Assembly: GCA_964406945.1 (NCBI GenBank)
Contig: CAYOTO010000039.1
Location: 1 to 31,580, forward strand
Length of the DNA: 31,580 bases
From: UBA2266 sp964406945
Lineage (GTDB): Bacteria; Planctomycetota; Phycisphaerae; Sedimentisphaerales; Anaerobacaceae
Reading direction: 5' to 3'
Shown: positions 8,104 to 16,024 of the stretch, piece after piece
How positions within the stretch are numbered: the stretch's first letter is position 1
Layout of the letters: each line of letters begins with the position of its first letter
Notes under the pieces: model-generated
What the model saw: only the letters and a program-made list of their open reading frames with translations
Told to the model about the DNA's origin: nothing
The model's database searches: none
Position numbers and translations under genes: made by a program

Positions 8104-8142
8104 GTGTTTGGAATCGATCTGCGGGGTGGGTATAATGGCGGC
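8077..8142 (+). repeat. Repeated 12-mer TATAATGGCGGC, two copies 54 bp apart
   Basis: Identical TATAATGGCGGC blocks lie at 8077-8088 and 8131-8142 in the divergent region. The second overlaps the -10 of the deacetylase promoter and the first overlaps the palindromic ATTATAAT that holds the minus-strand -10. They may be a duplicated promoter element or initial transcribed region, or chance. Confidence 0.5.
8108..8136 (+). promoter_or_regulatory. Sigma70-like promoter of the deacetylase gene
   Basis: TTGGAA (8108-8113), a 17-base spacer and a perfect TATAAT (8131-8136) place the transcript start near 8143, about 25 bases before the chosen ATG at 8168. This supports the short form of the next gene over the longer reading frame from 8081, which would begin upstream of the promoter's start point. 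Confidence 0.55.
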
Positions 8143-8167
8143 GCAGTCGATGAATATCGAGGTGATT

Positions 8168-9004
8168 ATGGCAGAGAAACTGATTCGGATGGGATTGTGT
8201 CTGGCGGTGTTCGCTTTGGCCGGGTGTGAGCGAGTCGACAGGGTCGGCGCCGCCCGCGTCGGTGTTGTCGATGATTTTGCATGGCCGCAGGGAGTACGGG
8301 GAGCGGTCAGTCTGACCTTCGACGACGCGCGGGTGAGCCAGATTGACCGGGGAATGGCGATCCTGGATAGCTGCGGTGTGCGGGCGACTTTCTACGTTAT
8401 CCCGGGGAGCGTGGAGCGGCGGCTCGATGGCTGGAAGAAGGCGGTCGAAACCGGGCACGAGATCGCCAATCATACGCTCAAGCACCCGTGCTCGGGCAAT
8501 TTCGAGTGGTCGCGGGCCAGGGCATTGGAGGATTATACGCTCGACACAATGGCGACCGAGATTGATCGGGCAAACGACGAAATCGCACGGCTTCTGGGAG
8601 TGCGTCCGGCCACGTTCGCCTACCCGTGCGGACAGAGATTTGTCGGCAGAGGCCGTGAGGTGCGCAGCTACGTGCCGCTGGTTGCCGAACGATTCTTAGT
8701 GGGCCGCGGGGCGTTCGACGAAGCGGCAAACGATCCGGGTTATTGTGATCTGGCACAGGTAAGCGCCCTGTCGATGGACAATATGGATTTTCAGACAGCC
8801 AAATCGCTTATCGACAATGCCCGCGACGAAGGACGTTGGATCATCTTTTTCGGTCACGAGATTGGAGAATCGGGACGGCAGACCGTAAGGGCTAACGTGC
8901 TGAAAGCGGTTTGCGACTATGCGAAAGACCCGGAAAACGGACTGTGGATCGATACGGTCGAGCGGGTGGCCGCGCATGTTGCAGGCCGACGCCTGGTACA
9001 GTGA
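8168..9004 (+). CDS. Polysaccharide deacetylase (NodB homology domain), lipoprotein
   Basis: The start ATG 8168 is preceded by GAGG (8159-8162) and gives a 278-residue lipoprotein with lipobox LAGC (C20). The NodB domain shows motif 1 TFDD (residues 50-53, catalytic base and metal aspartates), motif 2 H102-TLK-H106 (metal histidines) and motif 3 F-A-Y-P-C-G. The family removes N- or O-acetyl groups from polysaccharides such as peptidoglycan, chitin or exopolymers. The lipid anchor puts it on the periplasmic or outer face of a membrane. It is divergent from the Gfo/sulfatase pair and convergent with the ribose operon. The reading frame is open from 8081, but the extra 29 residues would precede the signal peptide and are unlikely. 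Substrate unknown. Confidence 0.9.
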   Translation: MAEKLIRMGLCLAVFALAGCERVDRVGAARVGVVDDFAWPQGVRGAVSLTFDDARVSQIDRGMAILDSCGVRATFYVIPGSVERRLDGWKKAVETGHEIANHTLKHPCSGNFEWSRARALEDYTLDTMATEIDRANDEIARLLGVRPATFAYPCGQRFVGRGREVRSYVPLVAERFLVGRGAFDEAANDPGYCDLAQVSALSMDNMDFQTAKSLIDNARDEGRWIIFFGHEIGESGRQTVRANVLKAVCDYAKDPENGLWIDTVERVAAHVAGRRLVQ

Positions 9005-9062
9005 CAACCAAAACTGAAGAGAATCTGTACAAGGGCGCCTGCACATCCGGTCAACCCGTGGG

Positions 9063-10025
9063 CTACTCGGTTTGTCTGTTCAGTCTGCGGCGGTAGTAAT
9101 CTAGAACGGCGGCGGCGACAATTACCAGGCCCGTAATGATTCTCTTTGTGTGTTCGCTTGCGCCGATCTGCCAGAGTCCGGTTCCGAGTACGGCGATGAT
9201 GAGGACGCCGAAAAAGGAACTGATTACCGAACCCTTGCCCCCCATGAGCGAAGTTCCGCCGATGACGACCGCGGCAATGGCCTGCAGTTCGAAGCCCGAA
9301 CCGGTATTGGGATCGAGCGAGCCCAGGCGGGCTGTCTGCAGGACGGCGGCCAGGGACGTGAGCAGGCTGCAGAGTACGAACACGGCGATCTTGTAAGGTC
9401 GCGGGTCGATACCGGAAAGGCGAAGGGCCTCTTCGTTAGTGCCTATAGCAATCAGGTACCTTCCGAACACGGTGCGCGAGAGGACGAACTGACCGACGGC
9501 GACAATCAAAAGGGCCAGCACAAACGGCAGGGGCAGCAGGAGTATTGTCGTTTCGGCGATGGGTTCGACCAGTTTGCCGATGTAAATAGTCTGGGAGTCC
9601 GTTACTCGATATGCGGCGCCGCGGGCGATTTCGAGCATGCCGAGGGTTACGATAAAGCTGGGCAGTTTCCAGCGGACGCTGACGAAACCATTGAAAGCCC
9701 CGCATGCCACACCGACGCCCGTCGACAGAAGTATGGACAGCGGCAGCGACAGGCCGCAATTCACCAGGGCTACGGCGAACACCGCGCCCGACATTGCCAG
9801 GACCGACCCGACGGACAAATCGATGCCGGCGATGATAAGGACGAAAGTCATCCCGACGGCAACAATGGTTATGTGCGGTATCTGGCTGGCTATTGTGCGG
9901 AAAGTGGCGAGTGTGAAAAAGTTGTCGGCTTTCAGAGCGAAAAAGACGATCAGCGCCGCCAGCGCGACGGCCATGCCGAGATATTCCGTAACAAATGTGG
10001 GGGTGTTTGAGAGCAATTTTTTCAT
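9063..10025 (-). CDS. rbsC: Ribose/sugar ABC transporter permease (RbsC type)
   Basis: The start ATG 10025 overlaps the stop of the ATPase gene (ATGA), giving a 320-residue permease that begins MKKLLSNT. An upstream reading frame of 25 extra polar residues is ignored. About eight to ten hydrophobic segments are seen, plus the family hallmark G-I-D-L-S-V-G-S-V in the first third and G-G-T-S-L-M-G-G-K-G in the last third, both typical of the monosaccharide CUT2 permeases. It forms the membrane channel for the sugar delivered by the binding lipoprotein and powered by the duplicated ATPase. It is the last gene of the operon. Ribose is inferred from the neighbouring ribokinase and nucleoside hydrolase; intact nucleosides or other pentoses cannot be excluded. 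Confidence 0.93.
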   Translation of the reverse strand: MKKLLSNTPTFVTEYLGMAVALAALIVFFALKADNFFTLATFRTIASQIPHITIVAVGMTFVLIIAGIDLSVGSVLAMSGAVFAVALVNCGLSLPLSILLSTGVGVACGAFNGFVSVRWKLPSFIVTLGMLEIARGAAYRVTDSQTIYIGKLVEPIAETTILLLPLPFVLALLIVAVGQFVLSRTVFGRYLIAIGTNEEALRLSGIDPRPYKIAVFVLCSLLTSLAAVLQTARLGSLDPNTGSGFELQAIAAVVIGGTSLMGGKGSVISSFFGVLIIAVLGTGLWQIGASEHTKRIITGLVIVAAAVLDYYRRRLNRQTE

Positions 10026-11548
10026 GCGGTGCTCCGGTTTTCGGGTGCGGCGCCGATGTGTTCGCTCAACGCGGCGGCCATTATTTCTTCCTGCGTCCAC
10101 CGGCCGCGGTCAAAAATCTTCGCGAGTTTTCCGGCTGACATTACGGCTATGCGGTCGCAGATCGCCATCAATTCGATCAGATCGGACGAGACGACTATTA
10201 TCGACTTGCCTTCGTCGGCCAGGCGCCCGAGCAGCTTGTAAATCTCGAATTTGGCGCCGACATCTATGCCTCTGGTAGGCTCGTCGAAAATGAACACGTC
10301 TGCATCACGATACAGCCATTTGGCTATTACGACCTTCTGCTGATTGCCGCCGCTCAAATTGCTCACCTTCTGGCGGACCGACGGGCAGCGTATTGCCAGG
10401 CTGCGGCGGTACTTTTCGGCCGCCGCGTCCTCACGGTTGCCGCTTATCATTGCCAGACGGCTCACCGCCCCGAGATTGGTGATTGTGATGTTGGTTCGGA
10501 TGTCGAGCGGCAGTAAAAGCCCTTGCTCCTTGCGGTCCTCGGTAAGAAATGCTATGCGATTTGCCACCGCACGGCCCGGCGATTCGATCTTTGTCGGACT
10601 TTGCGATTCGCCCAGGTAAATACTGCCTCCATCGGGCCGGTCGGCGCCGAAGATGCACCGCATTGTCTCGGTCCTGCCCGAGCCCATAAGACCGGCGAAT
10701 CCGAGTATTTCGCCCGTGCGGGCCTCAAAACTCGCATTTCTGACTTTGTCGCCTCGCCAGAGGTTTTCGACGCGAAGGGCGGTTCGACTCTTCGCCGATT
10801 TGCGATCCAAACGCTCATCGCTCAGGTCTCTTCCTACCATGAGACGGACGATTTCGTCGGTAGTGATTTCAGGAACGCCGCGGGTGGCCACGATTCGACC
10901 ATCACGCAAGACGGTTACTTCATCTGCGATGCGTTTGATTTCCTCGAGCCGGTGCGAAATGTAAATGATTCCCACGCCCTGATTTTTCAGTCTTTGCATA
11001 TTGTCGAAAAGCAGGTCCGTTTCGGCGTCCGTAAGTGAGGCTGTTGGTTCGTCCAGTATGAGCAGACGGCATTTCTGAGAAAGTCCGGCCGCGATTTCCA
11101 CCATCTGCTGCTGGCCGGTGCCGAGCGCCGACACGCGGACAGACGGATCAACATCCAGACCCACCCGTTTCATAATCGCCCGGGCATCGTCGTTTAGTTT
11201 GCGAAAATTGACGACACCCAGCCTGCTCGGGAGCCTTCGCAGAAAAAGGTTCTCGGCCACGCTCAAATTGGCGATGAGGTTCAGCTCCTGCATTACCATT
11301 CGCACGCCGGCTGCTTCGGCGCTGGCCTTATTCACCGGTTTGTAGGGCCGGTCCTGAAGAAACATCTCACCCGCGCCGGCCTGGTGCAGCCCGGCGATAA
11401 TCTTGGCCAGCGTGCTTTTGCCGGCTCCGTTTTCTCCGACCAGGGCGTGTACGCGGCCCGTGCGGATCGCAAAATCCACACCCTCGAGCGCGCGGACTCC
11501 GGGAAACGATTTCTCAATGCCGCGGACTGTCAGAAGCGGTTCGGACAT
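10022..11548 (-). CDS. rbsA: Sugar ABC transporter ATPase with two nucleotide-binding domains (RbsA type)
   Basis: The start ATG 11548 gives MSEPLLTVRG and 508 residues, the normal length for RbsA/MglA; the frame runs 40 codons further up into the preceding gene and is trimmed. The first ABC domain has Walker A GENGAGKST (residues 38-46), a signature read as GTGQQQMVEIA, and Walker B LLILDEPTASL. The second has a degenerate Walker A (G-L-M-G-S-G-R-T), signature LSGGNQQKV and Walker B FIFDEPTRGID. An ATPase with a weakened second P-loop is the rule for this family. It sits one base after the binding-protein stop, with no strong Shine-Dalgarno, so it is probably translationally coupled. It energises uptake through the RbsC-type permease. 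Confidence 0.95.
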   Translation of the reverse strand: MSEPLLTVRGIEKSFPGVRALEGVDFAIRTGRVHALVGENGAGKSTLAKIIAGLHQAGAGEMFLQDRPYKPVNKASAEAAGVRMVMQELNLIANLSVAENLFLRRLPSRLGVVNFRKLNDDARAIMKRVGLDVDPSVRVSALGTGQQQMVEIAAGLSQKCRLLILDEPTASLTDAETDLLFDNMQRLKNQGVGIIYISHRLEEIKRIADEVTVLRDGRIVATRGVPEITTDEIVRLMVGRDLSDERLDRKSAKSRTALRVENLWRGDKVRNASFEARTGEILGFAGLMGSGRTETMRCIFGADRPDGGSIYLGESQSPTKIESPGRAVANRIAFLTEDRKEQGLLLPLDIRTNITITNLGAVSRLAMISGNREDAAAEKYRRSLAIRCPSVRQKVSNLSGGNQQKVVIAKWLYRDADVFIFDEPTRGIDVGAKFEIYKLLGRLADEGKSIIVVSSDLIELMAICDRIAVMSAGKLAKIFDRGRWTQEEIMAAALSEHIGAAPENRSTA

Positions 11549-11549
11549 A

Positions 11550-12500
11550 CTATTGAGCGAGCGATTCGGCCGTGATAAGGTCGACTGGCGTTTCGCGGTC
11601 TTCCGGCGCGCCGCCTTCGAGCATCTCCAGTGCATACTCGATTCCGAAGACGGCCAGTTGATCGCCATGCTGGTCGATGGTGCAGAGTATACTGCCTTCC
11701 TTGAGGAGCTGTTGGGCGCCGGATATGTTGTCGAAACCGACGACCAAAACGTCGTCCTCCTTGCCTGCGGATTTCAGCGCCGCGACCGCCCCGAGTGCCA
11801 TTTTGTCGTTGGCGCACAGGATCGCCTTGAGGTCCGGGTATTCGTTGATGACGGCCGAGGCGACGCGGTTGGCCGGCTCCATTTCCCAGTAAGCCGACTG
11901 GGAGCTGACTATTTCAGCCTGTGCTTCCTTCATGGCGTCCTCGAATCCGGCGGTTCGCTGGATGGCGTTGAAAGCACTGGGGATGCCTTCTATTATGGCG
12001 ACCTGGTCGCCGGGTTCGAGATTCTGGGCCAGATATTTGCCGGCCTTGTACGCACCTTTGCGGTTGTCCGGGCCGACGAACGGTATTTTGACGCCCTGGT
12101 CGGAGAGGACTTCATCGTCGAATTTGTTGTCGATGTTCACGACAATAATGCCTGTGTCCATCGCTTTTTTGCACACTTTCACCAGGGCCTTGGAGTCGGC
12201 CGGGGCGATTACTATGGCGTCGACGCCCTGAGCGATCATCGACTCCACCAGGTCGATTTGCTTGGAGACGTCCTGCTCGTTCTTAATGCCGACGGCCCGC
12301 AGCTCGTATTCTTCGACGTTTGCCCGGTTGTGTGCTTTTGCACCGTCTTCCATGGTCTTGAAGAATTCGTTCGCCAGCGATTTCATAACCAGGGCGATGC
12401 GGGGTTTGCCCTGCGCTTCGGATTTCCTGCAACCGGCGACGCAGACCACAACCGCAAGGGCCACGGCAAGAACGATGGAAGTGCATCTTCTCAGATTCAT
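11550..12500 (-). CDS. rbsB: Sugar-binding lipoprotein of ABC transporter (RbsB type)
   Basis: The start ATG 12500, with GGGAG about eight bases upstream, gives 316 residues with a lipobox VAGC (C24). The mature part is a Peripla_BP_4 protein: I-A-L-V-M-K-S-L-A-N-E-F-F near the start, D-A-I-V-I-A-P-A-D-S in the first lobe, and G-F-D-N-I-S-G in the second, matching ribose/galactose-binding proteins. Lipidation of a substrate-binding protein is common in planctomycetes and Gram-positives. The ribokinase stop lies one base upstream and the ATPase starts one base after its stop, so the genes are tightly packed. Ligand is probably ribose given the context, not proven by residues. Confidence 0.93.
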   Translation of the reverse strand: MNLRRCTSIVLAVALAVVVCVAGCRKSEAQGKPRIALVMKSLANEFFKTMEDGAKAHNRANVEEYELRAVGIKNEQDVSKQIDLVESMIAQGVDAIVIAPADSKALVKVCKKAMDTGIIVVNIDNKFDDEVLSDQGVKIPFVGPDNRKGAYKAGKYLAQNLEPGDQVAIIEGIPSAFNAIQRTAGFEDAMKEAQAEIVSSQSAYWEMEPANRVASAVINEYPDLKAILCANDKMALGAVAALKSAGKEDDVLVVGFDNISGAQQLLKEGSILCTIDQHGDQLAVFGIEYALEMLEGGAPEDRETPVDLITAESLAQ

Positions 12501-12501
12501 A

Positions 12502-13440
12502 TTATTGCTCCCGGTAGTTTTCGATAAATTTTCGCAATTCAGCGGCTGTGGGCATAGAGGGCTGGGCGCCCATTCTCGTGACCGACAGCGCAGCGACATA
12601 GTTGGCCCATTCGGCGGCGTCCGCCAGGGCCTGGCCCCGGGCGATTCCGAGGGCCAGAGCACCCGCAAAGGCGTCTCCGGCGGCGGTGGAGTCGACTGCC
12701 CGGACTTTCGCTGCGGCTGCGAATGCGCCGTGCCGGCAGTCGGCTATGTAATAGCCGGCCGAGCCCATTGTGAGTATGACGGCTTTTACGCCCCTGTCGA
12801 GGAGGCGTTCCGATGCTTCGGCGGCGGACTTTGCGTCAGTAACTTCTACGCCGGTAAGGATGCGGGCTTCGGTTTCGTTGGGTGTGAGGCAGTATACCTG
12901 TGCGAGCAAATCATCCGGCAACTCACACGCGGGGGCCGGATCAAGTATAAATGGGACGTTATGCTCGTGAGCCACGCGGGTGGCGTGTTGCACGGTTTCA
13001 AGGGGGATTTCAAGTTGGGCTGCCACGGCGCCGGCGCCGGCAATCGCTTCTTTGGCGGCGTCCACATCTTCGATACTCAGCAGTTTATTGGCGCCCGGTG
13101 CGACGACTATTGAATTATCGCCGTTCTTCTCGACGGTGATCAGCGCTACGCCCGAAGAGACGCCGGGAGTCTGCATGACGTAGGTGGTGTCTATGCCGGC
13201 GGCGATGAAGTTGGCCAGGGATTTTTCACCGAATATGTCTTTGCCAAGTCTGGCTACGAAGTAAACACGGCCGCCGAGTCTGGCCGCGGCAACGGCCTGG
13301 TTGGCGCCCTTGCCGCCGGGAACCATGGCGAAGTCAGAGCCGAGGATGGTCTCGCCAGTGGCTGGAATCCTGGGACTCTTGACCACCAGGTCCATGTTAG
13401 AACTGCCGACGACTACGATGGAAGGTTTTTCGCTGTCCAT
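12502..13440 (-). CDS. rbsK: Ribokinase (PfkB family)
   Basis: The start ATG 13440 gives MDSEKPSIVVVGSSNMDLVV and 312 residues, the usual ribokinase length. The longer frame to 13680 runs into the preceding gene and is discarded. Motifs are the N-terminal G-S-S-N-M-D, the PfkB signature V-P-G-G-K-G-A-N-Q-A and the C-terminal D-S-T-A-A-G-D-A-F-A-G-A with the catalytic aspartate and anion hole. It phosphorylates ribose to ribose 5-phosphate in the cytoplasm, the step after uptake. It begins 26 bases after the nucleoside hydrolase stop with no clear Shine-Dalgarno. No rbsD mutarotase is present in the operon. Other pentoses or 2-deoxyribose are possible substrates. Confidence 0.93.
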   Translation of the reverse strand: MDSEKPSIVVVGSSNMDLVVKSPRIPATGETILGSDFAMVPGGKGANQAVAAARLGGRVYFVARLGKDIFGEKSLANFIAAGIDTTYVMQTPGVSSGVALITVEKNGDNSIVVAPGANKLLSIEDVDAAKEAIAGAGAVAAQLEIPLETVQHATRVAHEHNVPFILDPAPACELPDDLLAQVYCLTPNETEARILTGVEVTDAKSAAEASERLLDRGVKAVILTMGSAGYYIADCRHGAFAAAAKVRAVDSTAAGDAFAGALALGIARGQALADAAEWANYVAALSVTRMGAQPSMPTAAELRKFIENYREQ

Positions 13441-13466
13441 TGCTAAATTGGAGAATGCAAAGGCTG

Positions 13467-14525
13467 TTATTTGATCAGACGCTCTAAGAGTAAGTCTTCG
13501 AACGCTTCCAGGTCTTTCCACTTCACCGCGCACCGGACGCGTTTGCCGTTCTTGCGGTCGATTTTCGTGTAACCGTCGTCGGTCACGATAATCGGCAGGC
13601 GCTGCATTTCCACCAGATCGGTCGAAAAGGCCAGATAAATAGCAACCGTGTCGAACAGGGTGGAACTGGCGGTGCTGCATCTCTGGTCGACCCGCTTTTC
13701 GATTTCTTCATCGGAGAGGTCTTTGTTCGATGCCACCCCGTGGCGGTACCACTCGCGATAGTTGGCCATCAGGGCTTTGGCCAGCGGCTTGTCTGATTCG
13801 TAGACCTTGCGGTATTTGTCGCCGCGGAGGTGGATAATTCCGCAAGTATCCAGCGGTGTGATCCGCATGGGCCAGTCGGCGGTGAATACCTTCTGGCAGT
13901 CTTTGACGTGGGCGCGGACATTGTATTCGGCGCTGGGCTTGTCCGAACCGCCGTAGCCTTTATAAATGCTGCCGTGCATACCCACGAAGCGGGCCTTTTC
14001 GGCGATCTTCGGTTGTTTGTCGAGAGCGGCGCCTATGTTCGGCAGCGGGCCGACCGCGATAATGGTGATGCGTCTTTGTGAATTCATGACCGTATCGACA
14101 ATGGCCTGTACGCCGTCCTCGTGGATCTTGCCGGGGTACGAAGATAATTCATAGTCTTTTACCCATTGGTCCTGGCGGTGGCCGCCGTCGCGGTGTTTTA
14201 CGCCGATTCCTATCGGAATGTCCGTTCTGCCGGCGATTTCGAGTATCTTTGCGACCGTTTTGGCCTTCTGCTCGGTATTACCGACGGCGGTGGTTATGAG
14301 TTTTATATCGAACTCGGGCGAGTTTAGCAGCATAATAAGGGCCCAGGTGTCGTCGATGTCGTCGCAAATGTCGGTATCGAAGATTACCGGGATTTTTCGG
14401 CTTTGCGGTCGGTTGCGCGCCGCGGCCATTGATGTGCCGATTAGTAGCACGGCGACGATTACGAGCAGGCCCGCGAGCTTGATTGGGCCGGCGAAAGTGA
14501 AACGGTTTGGCAGATTAGCTGACAT
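13467..14525 (-). CDS. Exported inosine-uridine-type nucleoside hydrolase
   Basis: GGAGG (14533-14537) lies seven bases before ATG 14525. The 352-residue product has a hydrophobic signal segment (residues 16-36, IKLAGLL...AAA), so it should act outside the cytoplasm. The calcium and substrate aspartate cluster D50-T-D-I-C-D-D-I-D-D59 is clear, and E200-Y-N resembles the ribose-binding region. Near the C-terminus the usual H-D pair appears as F291-D292, so the leaving-group histidine of the classical inosine-uridine enzyme is missing, as in some family branches. It would cleave the N-glycosidic bond of ribonucleosides to give ribose and base. As first gene of the operon it would feed ribose to the ABC transporter and ribokinase downstream. 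Family sure, substrate inferred. Confidence 0.88.
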   Translation of the reverse strand: MSANLPNRFTFAGPIKLAGLLVIVAVLLIGTSMAAARNRPQSRKIPVIFDTDICDDIDDTWALIMLLNSPEFDIKLITTAVGNTEQKAKTVAKILEIAGRTDIPIGIGVKHRDGGHRQDQWVKDYELSSYPGKIHEDGVQAIVDTVMNSQRRITIIAVGPLPNIGAALDKQPKIAEKARFVGMHGSIYKGYGGSDKPSAEYNVRAHVKDCQKVFTADWPMRITPLDTCGIIHLRGDKYRKVYESDKPLAKALMANYREWYRHGVASNKDLSDEEIEKRVDQRCSTASSTLFDTVAIYLAFSTDLVEMQRLPIIVTDDGYTKIDRKNGKRVRCAVKWKDLEAFEDLLLERLIK

Positions 14526-14552
14526 GGTTATGCCTCCAAATCGGACGATTTT

Positions 14553-14580
14553 TTGTTAGTTGGTCATCGCCAAATATACT
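14553..14580 (+). promoter_or_regulatory. Sigma70-like promoter of the photolyase operon
   Basis: TTGTTA (14553-14558), a 16-base spacer and TATACT (14575-14580) would start transcription near 14587, about 67 bases before the GTG start. The -10 overlaps the minus-strand -10 at 14573-14578, so both promoters probably cannot be occupied at once. Confidence 0.45.
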
Positions 14581-14601
14581 GAAATGGCCCGTTTTGGTCA
14601 A
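14573..14601 (-). promoter_or_regulatory. Sigma70-like promoter of the nucleoside hydrolase-ribose operon
   Basis: On the minus strand TTGACC (14601-14596), a 17-base spacer and TATATT (14578-14573) lie about 48 bases before the first start codon; transcription would begin near 14566. This is a good match and the only one in the 128-base gap. Its -10 bases are shared with the plus-strand promoter of the photolyase gene. Confidence 0.6.
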
Positions 14602-14653
14602 AGCAAATTGGTGTTTTCGGCGATAAGCGATTAGATGATTCGCAGGGGATTTT

Positions 14654-16024
14654 GTGATTGAGACCGAGAGAATACGCGAACTAAAGGGTGGCGAGCCGCG
14701 GGCCGGCAGTTACGTTCTGTACTGGATGCAGGCCGCCCAGCGGGAGCACTATAACCATGCGCTCGAATACGCCGTAGAGCGGGCAAATGAGCTTAAAAAG
14801 CCGGTAGTCGTGTTTTTCGGGCTGACCGACAAATATCCCGACGCAAATGCGCGGCACTATTACTTCATGCTCGAAGGGCTGCACGAGACGAAAGAGGCTC
14901 TGGGCGAACGCGGCATCCAGATGGTCGTAAGGCGGGTCTCGCCCGAGCAGGGAGTGGTGGAAATGGCCCGCGAGGCATCAATGGTGGTCGTGGACGCAGC
15001 GCAACTGAGGCCCTTGAGGCGATGGCGAAAGGAGGCGGTTAAACGCGTCGAATGCCCGATATACGAGGTCGAGACGAATCTGATCGTTCCCGTGACCGAG
15101 GCGTCGCACAAGGAAGAATTCTCGGCGGGCACGTTCAGGCCGCGGATTCACCGGGTTCTCGAAGAGTTCATGATCGGCGTCAGGCGAAAGAACGTGAGGG
15201 CCGATTCGCTGGGTCTGCGTTTCGACGGTATCGACATCGACGACGTAGCAAAGGTGGTCTCCGGATTGAACGTGGATCACTCGCCGGCCAGAGCGGAGGA
15301 TTTCGTCGGCGGTACAAAGGAAGCCCGAAAACACCTGAATCGCTTTCTCGGCAATAAGCTCAAGCATTATGAAGAGCAGCGCAACGACCCTTGTGCGGAC
15401 GTTCTGAGCAACATGAGTCCTTATCTGCATTTCGGGCAGATTTCGCCGCTGTACGTCGCTCTGAAGGTCGCCAGAAAAGGCGGCTCGAGCGCAAAAGCTT
15501 ACCTGGAAGAGCTGATAGTCAGGCGGGAATTGAGTCATAATTTCGTTTTCTACAACGGCGGTTACGACCGTTACGACTGTCTGCCGGACTGGGCATTGAA
15601 GACGCTGGCCGAACACGCGGCCGACAGTCGCGATTTTGAGTACTCAAAACAGCAGTTCGAGAAGGCCGAAACGCATGATCCTTACTGGAATGCGGCCCAG
15701 AAGGAAATGATGCTCACCGGCAAGATGCACGGGTATATGCGGATGTACTGGGGCAAAAAGGTTCTGGAGTGGAGCCCCGATCCCGCGACGGCTTTCGATA
15801 TCGCGCTTTATCTTAACAACAAGTACGAGATCGATGGACGCGACGCCAACGGTTTTACGGGCGTGGCGTGGTGCTTCGGCAAGCATGACCGGGCATGGGG
15901 CGAACGGCCGGTGTTCGGAAAGGTCAGATACATGAGCGCCGGAGGACTCAAACGTAAATTCGACGCCGACGCATACGTACAGAAAATCGAGTCTATAGAA
16001 CCGACGAAGGGGGATAAGCAATGA
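14654..16024 (+). CDS. phr: Class II deoxyribodipyrimidine (CPD) photolyase
   Basis: The start is GTG 14654, with AGGGGAT (14644-14650) just upstream. The 456-residue product has the class II photolyase N-terminus (Y-V-L-Y-W-M-Q-A-A-Q-R, about residues 19-29, then a Rossmann-like alpha/beta domain) and the C-terminal FAD-binding helical domain. The latter carries S-P-Y-L-H-F-G-Q, F-L-E/Y-L-E-E-L-I-V-R-R-E-L, Y-W-N-A-A-Q and M-H-G-Y-M-R-M-Y-W-G-K-K, all class II hallmarks. The enzyme repairs cyclobutane pyrimidine dimers using blue light and FADH-. The stop overlaps the next gene by ATGA, so an operon with the epimerase and PNPOx-like protein is likely. Confidence 0.95.
   Translation: MIETERIRELKGGEPRAGSYVLYWMQAAQREHYNHALEYAVERANELKKPVVVFFGLTDKYPDANARHYYFMLEGLHETKEALGERGIQMVVRRVSPEQGVVEMAREASMVVVDAAQLRPLRRWRKEAVKRVECPIYEVETNLIVPVTEASHKEEFSAGTFRPRIHRVLEEFMIGVRRKNVRADSLGLRFDGIDIDDVAKVVSGLNVDHSPARAEDFVGGTKEARKHLNRFLGNKLKHYEEQRNDPCADVLSNMSPYLHFGQISPLYVALKVARKGGSSAKAYLEELIVRRELSHNFVFYNGGYDRYDCLPDWALKTLAEHAADSRDFEYSKQQFEKAETHDPYWNAAQKEMMLTGKMHGYMRMYWGKKVLEWSPDPATAFDIALYLNNKYEIDGRDANGFTGVAWCFGKHDRAWGERPVFGKVRYMSAGGLKRKFDADAYVQKIESIEPTKGDKQ

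Noticed and set aside
8081..8167. Upstream extension of the deacetylase
   Set aside because: It would start before the mapped-by-eye promoter's start point and place 29 residues before the lipoprotein signal.
11403..12527. A 374-codon plus-strand frame over rbsA and rbsB
   Set aside because: It is a shadow of the minus-strand operon; the protein has no recognisable motif, and the genes opposite are certain.
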